Shown: piece by piece, positions 11,401 to 23,400 of the stretch
Numbering within the stretch: position 1 is the stretch's first letter
How the letters are laid out: each line of letters opens with the position of its first letter
DNA from: Asterias amurensis
Taxonomy: Eukaryota > Echinodermata > Asteroidea > Forcipulatida > Asteriidae
Assembly: GCF_032118995.1 (NCBI RefSeq)
Contig: NC_092649.1
Location: 25,816,427 to 25,880,426, forward strand
DNA: 64,000 nt
Reading direction: 5' to 3'
Notes under the pieces: generated by a model
What the model was told of the DNA's origin: nothing
Databases searched by the model: none
The model's input: only the letters and a program-made list of their open reading frames with translations
Made by a program: the position numbers and the translations under genes

Positions 11401-14400
11401 CCTACTTTGTGCATGAGGAAGGAAGACACATTTGAGTCCTAATAGCATGGTATGATGATCCTGTTATCGTAGACATGTTTTAACGCACTTTGGTACCAAG
11501 ATGTACTTGACACTATCCTCAAAGGAGCCTGACCACATAAAAACTAAAGACCCTAAATCTTATGACTTCATTTGTCATGCCCTAGCCAGTTGCATGTTGG
11601 TGCAATTACACGTTGGTGCGCCTAATGGAATGATGCAAAGTTAGTCCTGAGGACATGTAGACAAACATCAATTTGGCTAGTTTAATACATTTGCACTGTC
11701 CATTTTCTTTGAAATGCTCTGTAAATTACCCATGAACAACACTGCTTTAGAAACACAATGTGTACATGTTGGTTTGTTTCCAGGTTTTCCAGGTTTTTTG
11801 ACATAAAATGGACTCTAATAGCAAGTTTATAATACTGTGTACACCGATGTGTGTAAAAGCAATGTGTACTCAGTACTTTTCTGATTCCTGTGAAAAAAAC
11901 CACTGTAAGCATCATCAGTTTTGCAAGCTACATGTACTGCTAGATGTCAAGGCAGTGGTCGTATCAGTGTTCACTATGATAAGCTTGATCTACGTGTAAC
12001 TTAGAATTAAAGTATTCTGATTTCCTTGTTTGTGTTTAAATTAACATTTCCCTTTTAAATGAATTTCATTTCATCTTACATGTAAGAAGATTTTCTTATG
12101 GAATAAAAAAAGGTACATTGTATCCCCCTCCCCCCAAACAAAGTTGATTCTTGATTACATCAATTTCTTTTCTATTTCAGATTCAAGACACTTCTACATC
12201 GCTGGGGTAAGAACTGTTGTCAGGCAGCTACAATTTGCTTAGGAAGTCCTATACCTCAACGCATGATGACGTATGTAGAAATCTAGCATGTTGCTGCTAA
12301 TTTGGACAAGTGCTTTATTCTGTGACTGAAGAAACCATCCCATTGACTGATCCTTCAATGCCATTCGATAAGACAGACTTATAAATGTACAGTACATTTA
12401 TAATGAACAGTCTACTCCCGTTAATACGAGGTCCGCCGGACTGGCCCGTTTTCCTCGTATTATTCGAACCTCATCTTAAACGCGGTGATACATACATGTA
12501 CTGTATGTGATTATAGTGCATACACTACACGCGTGTCTATGCTAAAACGGGGCGATTTGCATCCAGTACACAAAAATATCAATGATAATGGCATTTTTGT
12601 TGACTATGATCATAGAAATTTAATATTTTGTATAACTCAAGTTAAAAATCACAGCAAAAATAAGTCAAACTTGTTGTTCATGTGACCAAGATGTGACGGA
12701 TTTGATACTGCGTAGCGCCTTTGCTGATAGTTGTTTTCGCTGGTTACCGTCATCGTGTAGGCATTGTAGATCAAGCATTTAAGTTATAAATAAGCAAAAT
12801 GTTCGGTTTTTGGATCGGACAGAACTGTGTAGCTGGTCCGATCCGATAAATAGTTTGGCAACAAGAATGTTGTTTCCGAACCTTGACTGAACGGTACTTA
12901 CATAGCTTTTACGTAACAATTATTTTCAGACCCCATTACAAAAGTATGAAAAAATAATCCATGTTGTTGTCATGGGGCCGCAAAAATAACCTTTGTCTCG
13001 TATCTCCCGAGCTCATATTAACGAGAGTTGACTGTACTTTATGTCTTGCAAAATATTGATTACTTTTGAAATGAAAGCTCAAAGCTCAAACCATTACCGA
13101 TTCTCTGGAGAAATGCTTCCATCTAACATACAAGTACACATGTGTATTATGTACTGTCAAAGTCAAGGATACAACATGGATGAATCATTCAGTTGAATTT
13201 GACCTTTGACCGGAGAAGTGCCACACCCTGAAACCCAGCAGCATCCAGTCAGGCCCCTCCCCTATTATCTTAAATTCATTCATCCTCGGGCAGAAATGTC
13301 AAACGGGGAAAACAGGGATTGGATTAAGGTATTATCCAGAATACTGTAAGCCTCTAATTGTGTATTTTTTATCATGGTTAATGATAAGAGGATGACTGCT
13401 CCCCAAATAAGCCATTTGCGAGTTTGATTGAATAACATCTGGTACAGAGACTTGCCAATTCGCAAGTTAACGCTTAAATTTGAATTTCCAAGACTAAAGA
13501 GACAGTTGTTGCGCCATATGACTCAAGCATTTGTATGAGCAACCTCTAGAAGAGCAAACCATGGTACCATTGTGCCAACACATTTATTCAGAATTGTGTA
13601 TATGAGTTTGCCATCTCTTACCATACTATTGCACAAATGTTTTTCCAGAACCATGGGAATGTGTGTAGGACCTGCCTCTATAGACGATGTGACCTATGTT
13701 TACATTCAAACCACCCTCTGCTGAAAAGAACACTGTATACGTCATGTTTCGCCGGGCAAAAAGACACGCAGTCATGGTAACATTGCATACACTTTCTAGC
13801 TGGCTGCCAAAACACAAAGGTTTTGCCCGGCGGTATGCGCACGAATCATGTTATGGTTTCCGTGTGGCCTCAGAGGTCACATCGTCTATAGTCTGAGGAA
13901 TTCAAATAAAATATACGTGATGTAGTGTTACATGTGCTATGTAAGTTTTGACTAAGCAAGTCACTATCCCAGCAATCTAACTCTGTGGCTTAAAATCAAA
14001 ACAGGGAGTCCCAAACACAAAGACAACTGTAGTTTTCTAATGCGTTGTGTACAATACACATCTAAAAATTGATCTTGAACTCAAGTACTGTACTCATGGA
14101 CCAAAGGAATGATTGATATGTTTGGGTACAAGTGTACATGTTCGTGACTTCGTGCACCATACATGTACCAGAAGATTGTTGTTTACGATGTTGAACTTGC
14201 ATAACTATGCAAACTGTACATAAAGTGACAATCTTCTATATGAAGGAGTATGATCCGCATTGTATTGTTGATCTTATGTCATGACATCAGGCCTGGAATA
14301 CACCGATCCAGTAGGCTCCGCCCACGACGCACGTGTGAGCAAGAACACGTGGGGCTTTCCAATGCCTTTCTGCACAACTCTGCCGCGCGCGCCAAGATAT

Positions 14401-17400
14401 GCGCACGCATGTCGGACCTTATTTGTCGGACCTTCGTTGCATTGTGATTGGTCAATATGCAATGGGGCGGAGCTTAATGGATTGGTCTATTACACGCAGG
14501 CCATTGCCTCTGGTCTTGGCCTTGGTGCCCCATCAAAACTTTCCCATTGACTTTAAGATTTGTCAATGGATGTGCCCTTTGCAAACGGAAAATGGCCTTG
14601 CGCTTTAAAAAATGAAATTCCATGTCTGGTACATTGTACCTTTGCGCTTGTAACAAAATCTACTTCCTACGTAGTTCCATGATTTCTAAACAGTTACAGA
14701 TGTTCACAAAATCATTCCTTTGTCATTTTAAAGCTGTCAGTTACTGATCGATGTATGAAATTAGAGAAGGGGGTGGTAAGCGGTCACGCACATGAAATGG
14801 AGAAGAAAAAAACTCAGAGGTCGAACTTTACCCGTTACCAGCTCAAGAAACGATCACGCAACAACAAATTGTGCTGTGATGAATGAAGACTGTTGATTTG
14901 TAATTGATTTCCTCATTAGTAAACATGTTTTCATGATCTCACTGAGTACATTCATTCATTCATTCATTCATTCATTGTGGACTCCAGCTGGTGACTTGTT
15001 CATGCATCCGCCACAATATGAGCTCAGTTTGAAGAAAATGATTTGTGACTGGTCTTTCCTTAGAAAAAAATAATTGCTTTTAAATGTAGTAATACAGTGT
15101 ATCCAATTTGGTCTTTTTGTGAACTTGGTGGCATTTTTAGTTAACATGTTTGTTGTTGTTGTAAGGACAACAAAGTTCTTAAAGACAGTGGACACTATTG
15201 GTAATTGTCAAAGACCAGCCTTCTCACTTGGTGTATCTCAACATATGCATAAAATAACTTACCTGTGAAAATTTGACCTCAATCGGTCATCGAAGTTGCG
15301 AGATAATAATGCAAGAAAAAACACCCTTGTCACACAAAGTTGTGTGCGTTTAGATGGTTGATTTCGAGACCTCAAGTTCTAAATCTGAGGTCTCGAAATC
15401 AAATTCGTGGAAAATTACTTCTTTCTCGAAAACTATGGCACTTCAGAGGGAGCCGTTTCTCACAATGTTTTATACCATCAACCTCTCCACATTACTCGTT
15501 ACCAAGAAAAGTTTTATGCTAATAATTATTTTGAGTAATTATACCAATAGTGTCCACTGCCTTTAAACCAGTTACCACTGAAAATAGCTTTTTTGTAGTT
15601 TTTTTTTATCTCTACTTTTTTATCTGGGGTCCAGAAAACTTATTGTTGATGGACCTGCACTGTGAGGATGTGCATTTAACATTGGTACGAAATATTTACA
15701 GATTTGCACACAACTTTATAAAGATAGTAATAATAGGGAACTCCCTTGAAATATTTTTGCTTGAAATGCAATGGCTTTTGTGAGTCAAAACTCATTGTGA
15801 AATTTTTAAAAGATTCGTTTCCACTTTTTTCTTGCGACTCCAATCACTGATTGAGCTCCAACTTTTACGGGTTTGTTATTTTATATGCGATGTTGAGTCA
15901 CATCAATTGTGGATAGTGGTTACTGGTCTTTGACATTTACCAATGTTACGCATGTTTGCTTAAGTGGAAAATAAGTGCAATGACGTTTGTTTGTTTGTCT
16001 GTTTGTTTAAAGTCAGTGTTCTCCCCCTTTTCTTTTACAGAACACAGACGAAATGGACCATATTGAGGCCATGAAGATTGTGCAGGCTTTGTATGTGAAG
16101 TTATCTGATCTTGCAGGTGAGTTGATTCCCCCTTCCTCCCTCATACTCCTCATTCACCTCTCCCATTTCAAGGGGGAGCAGTCTGTCTTGGTTGTATTCT
16201 TTCCCTATCTCAGTGGACTGTAGTTCAAATCCCACCTTGGACAGAGCCTCCAGCCTCCCCACCATGGGCAGTGTGCCGTATCAATACCTCTTGTCACTAA
16301 CCCATGGTTGGGATGCGCAAGAAAAAAATCCTGATTGGCTAATTAAAGTGACTACTTTGCGTGCACACATGTTAAAAAAATCCTTTTGAGCACTTGTATG
16401 GCGCTTGTAGTAAGTATAGGAAGCTTAGTACTACATGCGTGTCAAAATGCAAGTCGTTTGACACTATCCCATTTCAAATATATCTTGTTTGTACAGTATG
16501 CACATCCTAAACTGCATACAGTTACATGTAGACATAGAATCACAAGATCAAATAAGAGGGGACCAGTTGCTCTTTGGCTCTTTGGCTCTTTGGCTTGATG
16601 CCTCTTTTAGCGATGAGTGGATAGGCCAAATAAAAAATGTGCCAGAGTACAATATGGCTGTAAGCAAGGTGTGGTGTATTATTTTTGCATGTCAAGGGAA
16701 GTAAAATAAATGAACTAACCTTTGCTGTGTTTTTTGTGTGTGATGTAAATACAGGAAAGTACGAGTGTAAAGCACCTGATGTCACAAGCAACAATATGAC
16801 ATTTGATGAAGCAAAGTTGTTTCTCAAGTTTGAATTTGTAAGTATTCACTGAAGTATCATCGTGAAAACAAACTGACTGTTCTGTATGAATAAAGTAGTC
16901 AGCTTTATTTTTGTCTTAAAATGTTATAAAAATAGTAAGCAGACCTTGGAACAACAGTTAAACAAATAGTGCAACTTTAACCATGGTTTTTTTATTCTAT
17001 GGATGGGATAGGTCATTTTGTGGATTGAACAACAAATTGTTTTGAGCACGGTTCTTCAATATTAATAAAATATTTCTTTTTCAGCAGAGTGAGATTAAGA
17101 AACAGAAATTCTGGATGAACCGCCACCTTGAGGGTGCTCTTCAAAAGATTGTTAACAACACCCAGTGGGGTCTCAGGTAAGCTCCTTAAGACTTGAGACT
17201 AGTTTCTAGGTCAAAGGTCAGAAATACGCAAAATGGTAGTTCTAAAATATAAATCACATTCTGCTGTTTCCAGCGTCACACTGTTAAAGATGAGTACACT
17301 ATACGTCAGATATCAAAGGTAGAGGACATAAATTTAGGTCCCTTACCCAATCAACCCAATGTTACACCATACATCAGAAAGCAAAGGTAGGGGACTTAAA

Positions 17401-20400
17401 TTTATGTCCCCTACCCAACCAACCCAATGTTACACCATACATCAGAAAGCAAAGGTAGGGGACATAAATTTATGTCCCCTACCCAACCAACCCAATGTTA
17501 CACCATACATCAGAAAGCAAAGGTAGGGGACTTAAATTTAGGTCCCTTACCCAATCAACCCAATGTTACACCATACATCAGAAAGCAAAGGTAGGGGACA
17601 TAAATTTATGTCCCCTACCCAACCAACCCAATGTTACACTATACATCAGAAAGCAAAGGTAGGGGACTTAAATTTAGGTCCCTTACCCAATCAACCCAAT
17701 GTTACACCATACATCAGAAAGCAAAGGTAGGGGACTTAAATTTATGTCCCCCACCCAATCAACCCAATGTTACACTATACATCAGAAAGCAAAGGTAGGG
17801 GACTTAAATTTATGTCCCCTACCCAACCAACCCAATGTTACACCATACATCAGAAAGCAAAGGTAGGGGACTTAAAATTTAGGTCCCTTACCCAATCAAC
17901 CCAATGTTACACCATACTTCAGCAGCCCTGATACTTCGGCTTTTAAGGGGCATGGCAGTTTTGCCTTGACTTTTTGTAAAAATTTAGGGCACCAAGGCAA
18001 TTTTCAAAAATTTGGAAGGGCATTGGCCAATCATAAAAAGTTGCGATGGGCACGACGGCAGTTCGAAAAAAAAACCTCTGAGTTGCCTGTAAAAAATAGT
18101 TCTTCAAATTTTTCTATTTTCTAACTGTTACCCAATGAAAAAGAAAGCATTCATCTAACTCAACCAAATAAAGAACAACTACTTACAATACACAATAAAT
18201 AATTTTTGTTCATACGTAATCCTACTACTGGTCATGCACGTTGTGTAGTTTTTCGTAGAGACTCTAAAATTCCCACGTAACTGCTCCATTTTGACATGAT
18301 GTTGACAGAATAAATGCATGCGGTGCGCTACAACTATGCTATACATGATGGTACATCACATGTACCAAGCATGGGGAAAACCACTATCCCAGCATGCGCA
18401 GCACGTCGAGTCTTTGTCTCAAGGCGCTTAGCGTTGGTTTGCGTAATTTTACCACTAGAGGGCGTTTAATCTCACGCTATCTCTTTGTTCCGAAACGCCC
18501 TCTAGCGTTCAATGTTTCGAATATTTTTTTTGTCGCACGCAAAGAACAACAATTAACCGGCCTGAAATCTGCTGCTGTGCCTTACGTGCATAAAATTGGG
18601 GCCTATTTCGCTGCGTGAAATTTACACAGCTACGGGACTATTTAGCTTATTTTCGAACTTTGACAACGTTGAATATAATTTGTTTTGGGGAGGAAGGGCA
18701 CGGCGGCAATGATGAGAAAAGGGCACGGCAATCATTGCCGTGAAAAATTGGGTTTTTGAAGGGCATTGCGGCAATCGGCAGGGGCAACGACGGCAATTGC
18801 CGTCGTTGCCGTCGTGAAGTATCAGGGCTGCATCAGAAAGCAAAGGTAGGGGACTTAAATTTATGTCCCTTACCCAACCAACCCAATGTTACACCATACA
18901 TCAGAAAGCAAAGGTAGGGGACTTAAATTTAGGTCCCTTACCCAATCAACCCAATGTTACACTATACATCAGAAAGCAAAGGTAGGGTACATAAATTGAT
19001 GTCCCCTACCCAATCAACCCAATGTTACACCATACATCAGAAAGCAAAGGTAAGGGACTTAAATTTAGGTCCCTTACCCAATCAACCCAATGTTACACCA
19101 TACATCAGAAAGCAAAGGTAAGGGACTTAAATTTAGGTCCCTTACCCAATCAACCCAATGTTACACTATTCATCGGAAAGCAAAGGTAGGGGACTTAAAT
19201 TTATGTCCCTTACCCAACCAACCCAATGTTACACTATGCATTAACTAGTTTGCAGCTTGGCCCGTATTACTTGACTACATGTACACATGTATGATTTTCA
19301 TTTTATTTTTGATACTCCCAAACCCCACCCCAACCCAACATTTTACCTTCCAATGAAAGCAATGCATCTGGTCTCAAAAAGGTTGAGAATGCACTACACT
19401 TGCTCAGTCTGTTGTGATTAGTCAGTATGTAAGGGGAAGGAGTTAATGCAGGGATGAACACTTTCTTGGTGTTGTCCAAAATCAGAATTTTTACGTCAGC
19501 ATGGTGAAGAAAATCAGCCACTGTTTTCCCCAGTATTAATAAATTCTGCTCTTTGATCTGTACACATACTTCTCTAGTGCTGAGGACATTGTTCCCCATA
19601 ACTCTGAAAGTTATAGCTCCAGGAGTTACCAAAAGGTGGAAATGCAAGGATTTCTAAATTCCTAAAAAAATGTGCATCCAGACTTTCTGGTCATCAATAA
19701 CTCTCACCCGTGTTGATTGTTACTTTTGAAGGTTATACAACTCTGAGAAAGAGCCTCTAACGGTAGAAGAGGGCAGACTGAAGAAGTTGACTGAACAGAC
19801 CATCTGGTTGGAGTCATTGCAACCCCAGATGTCTTGGCTGTGTAGGGTGCAACGATCAGCAGTGTTGGTCGTCTTCAGGCTGGTCGTGTTCGCTTTAGGT
19901 AAGTTTAATTTCATATCCATTGTCACAACCAAGGGTTTACATGGTAGCATGTTGTGGCCAAGCTGTTTAGTTCAATAATACATGGTTTTTATATAGCGCT
20001 TTTTCACGGGGTGTCTCAAAGCGCTTCCGACATTACCCCTGGTCACTGGGCCTTAAATCATTCCTTAAACCATCTCAGCTCCCTGGGGAGTATACAGCCT
20101 GTGCGACAATTATATGCGCTACATGGCTAAACCAATCACAAGAACCATCTCTGCCCTCACAGGTACCCATTTACCCCTGGGTGGAGAGAAGCAATTATAG
20201 TTAAGTGTCTTGCTCAGGGACACAAGTGTCACGACCTGGATTCGAACCCACACTCTGTTGAACAGAAGCATAAGAGCTTGAGTTCGGTGCTCTTATCCAC
20301 TTGGCCACGACACCCCATGATTCAGCAGTTAAGTGTTGGTTAGAATCCCGTTCATTACACTTGTGCCCCTAACCATAATTGCTTCCTAAAATGTTGGGAT

Positions 20401-23400
20401 GGTGGTGCATTCTGCTCTACCAGCCAGGCTCCTAGTGGATGATATACATGGTTACATCCTTACGGACTACAAAGTGAGAAAACCTGTTTCAGCCCCGGGT
20501 ACCCCTGGTGAAGGTTGATTTAGGTTGACAGCCCAAACCAGTTAAGTGTGTCCCTCACTTTTGGAAATGGCCATACGTTGCCTTATGAAGTTACATGTAG
20601 GTGATCTCTCATTCAAAAAGGAAACAAAAAGAAAGACGAGAAACAAAGGAAGCTCCCACAGTTAGGACAAATCAGTCGTTACGCAGCTCTATAAAAATTG
20701 GGCTGTGGAGCCCACAGTCTCTGTTGCGCTGGTCCTGGTGGTGGTGCACCTTCAAAAGATTAATATAATCTTTAAGATAAGTTCAGTGAAAGTGGTCTTT
20801 ACAAAAAGAAAATGGCCTTGCTCCTTTTTCATGGATGAATAATTCTAGGCCTGGGATTTTCATCCCACCGCACCTCACAAAGAGAGTTTATGTACATGGT
20901 GTCTCTGCAAACCTCACTTGATTGTATTCCTGCCATGCAAAATTTGAAATTGTATTGAACATGTAAGCTTTTGATGGTTGTGTTTAACAAATTTACTACA
21001 TGTGTGTGTGTATTTTGAATTCTACATGTGGTTTTGATTCTTGTTGCCCAGTGGTGCTGGTGTTGTGGCTGGTGTATAAGTACACAATGTATCGCATAAA
21101 GCGAGACAGGGATGAGAAGCAACGTATGCTTGAACTCGTGGATGAGATTAATGGTAAGTGCTGGTTCAGTTATTTCAGATTGACATCAAGAACTGATGTT
21201 ATTAAAATGAGACCAAACAATTGACAGTTTATGTTCAATATCTGAAAAAAGGTTCAGTTTTAGAAATCTGTTTCAGACATGAAGAAATGTCTGCATATAA
21301 ACATTGCATACATGTCAAAGACTAGCCTTCACAGTTGCTGTATCTCAACATATGTATAAAATAAGAAACCTGTGAAAATTTGAGCTCAATCGGTCATCAA
21401 ACTTGTGAGATAATAACGAAAGAAAAAAACACTCTTGTCACACGAAGTTGTGTGCGTTTAGATGGTTGATTTCTAGACCTCAAGTTCTAAATCTGAGGTC
21501 TCGAAATCAAATTCGTGGAAAATTACTTCTTTCTCGAAAACTATGGCACTTCAGAGGGAGCCGTTCGCACAATGTTTTATACCATCAACCATTCCCAGTA
21601 ACTCGTCACCAAGAAAGGTTTAAGCTAATAATTATTTTGAGTAATTATCAATAGTGTCCACTGCCTTTAAAGGGAAGGTATATATGTTTGTTAATCACTC
21701 TTAAACTCAATGGCAATGAAAACTTTTGGTTAGAAGCCTACAGTAGCTTACGATAGTATAAAGCATTTTGAAAAACATTTCACTTTTAAGTAAAAATAAT
21801 AGAAAAACAAGAGCAAGCTTTTGTATAGCATGTTTCCTCCCTTCATACAGTATGCATCCCAAAACTTCAACTACAATATCCACACCTTGAATTCTGAGTG
21901 TGCAGATTTTGTTTTTCAAACTACCACACAACTTTTAGTAGAGTTAAGAAACGTTTACTTCCGTGTCCAGGGGTATGTGTTTTGGCTTCCCCTGTCCAGA
22001 CATGGCCTTCCTGCCCCCTTGCCCTGCCCTCCTCCTACACGTGTCTCAACAGGTTGTTTACTTGGAGTCTAACAGTCTTAAAGTACAAGGTAGTGGAGGG
22101 GGGGGGTGGATTGGTTGCAAGAAGTCAAACCGAGGAAGTTGATGAATCTAGAAAAATAAAGAAAAATGAGCTGGAAATAACAAACATACCTTTAGAGGCA
22201 TTGGACACTATTGGTAGTTGCTCAAGATAATTGTCAGCATAAAAACTTACTTGGTAACAAGCAATGGAGAGCTGTTGATAGAAACAGCCGTTGTGAGAAA
22301 CGGCTTCCTCTGAAGTAACACACAACTGTACATGTACATGTAGTTTAAATTTTGAGAAAGAGGTAATTTCTCACTCAAATAAATGCAAATTATGCAAAAA
22401 AGCTTTACAAATCTTTCAACACCAACAGCCCCTCAAGCGTAATTGCTGTACTATTTATCAAACATGTAAAAACTCATCATGAGTACATGTATACCGTTGC
22501 ATAATGTAGATTTTCCTCTTTTAGATAATGGACTACATGAACATGTTTTACAACAAATGCATTTCCCCCTTGTGGGGCGTAATGATGAATTATCTGTTAA
22601 TTCAATTTCCTTGCAAGTGGGGATTTTGAACTTTGCGATGTGGGATTACTACATGTTTGATCTGGAGAGGTTTGCGATAACATCAGGAATTTTTTTTTCA
22701 ATTCAATTCATTTTCAAAGTAACATTTCTTTCCACTGTTCCAAAAAAGCAGGGCTTGTCAAGTAAAAGAATGTACATCTAGCACATTACAACAACTAGAC
22801 AATGTTTAAAAATAAATGTACTAGCCGAAACAAAGCAGTAGTTTTGGAACTTGAAAACTTAATTGAGGAAACAACAGTAGAAAATGTTAAAGCTTCTGTT
22901 TAAAGGTGGGGCCATACACCCTGTAGATTGATAAATATTTCCTAAAATTAATGACTATTGAAAACTCATATAGTTGTTGAAAACTTGGTATTTTGAAATA
23001 ATATGAAGTTGTTTTACATTTGGTTAGGGGGACCACTGTTAAGTGAGAACACTGCCTTACATGTACTGTTACCAATACACCCATCCATTAGGCTCCGCCC
23101 ATGGTGCACATGTGAGTAAGAACACATGAGCCTCTCCAATGCCATTCTGCACAACTCTGTTGCGCGCGACAAGCATACGCGCACGTATGTCAGATTTTAT
23201 AGCGTCGGACTTTTGGTTGTGCAATGGGTTGTGATTGGTCAGTATGCAATGGGGCGGAGCTTAATGGATCGGTCTATTGCAGTCATTCATTATATCATCC
23301 ACATTATAGTGTTCTTGAATTGCTCCTTTTTACATACATATTAAACCCTTTAATCTTGCTGCAGAGATGTTGAGAAGTCATCAAATGGCCTACAACAAGG

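Larger units (their letters stand above)
2465..12180 (+). other. LEMD3 intron 1 (9.7 kb)
   Basis: The intron is bounded by gtgagt and TTTCAG. It contains the 3028-3160 and 3517-3666 TIR elements, TTAA MITEs at 4209-4610 and 10474-10863, two SINE fragments, and several pieces of a CCTTGGTGCC-rich TIR family. It also has many TACATGTA palindromes. I see no coding exon. Between these repeats (for example 5211-5870, 6060-7000 and 8060-9360) I recognise nothing. Confidence 0.7.
12207..16040 (+). other. LEMD3 intron 2 (3.8 kb)
   Basis: It holds a possible pogo-like element (12407-13035), a 228-bp TIR element (13671-13898), a nested pair of elements around 14290-14625, an (ATTC)n microsatellite at 14950-14976 and a TTAA MITE (15179-15566). 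A decayed tail of the same MITE lies at about 15850-15950. No exon is seen. Confidence 0.65.
17177..19731 (+). other. LEMD3 intron 5, largely satellite
   Basis: Most of this 2.55-kb intron is the 68-bp tandem array (17296-17922 and 18831-19240) plus the element inserted in it. The stretch 19241-19731 is unique and ends in a normal acceptor. Confidence 0.75.
19899..21051 (+). other. LEMD3 intron 6
   Basis: It contains a full-length minus-strand SINE (19975-20316) directly followed by a second SINE-like fragment (20326-20470). The remainder, 20471-21051, has a short family B-like word near 20808 and otherwise nothing recognised. Confidence 0.6.
21154..23364 (+). other. LEMD3 intron 7
   Basis: It holds family A MITE copies at 21315-21670 and 22188-22400, another TIR element at 23075-23279, and an AAAGGGAAGGTATATATG repeat at 21671 that recurs near 50264. 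No exon is seen. Confidence 0.6.

Noticed and set aside
17296-19240. Regular 68-bp repeats considered as a CRISPR array
   Set aside because: Repeats are contiguous with no unique spacers, lie inside an animal intron and have no cas genes.
22479-22781. 100-codon plus-strand frame in intron 7
   Set aside because: No splice sites matching LEMD3 phases and no domain.
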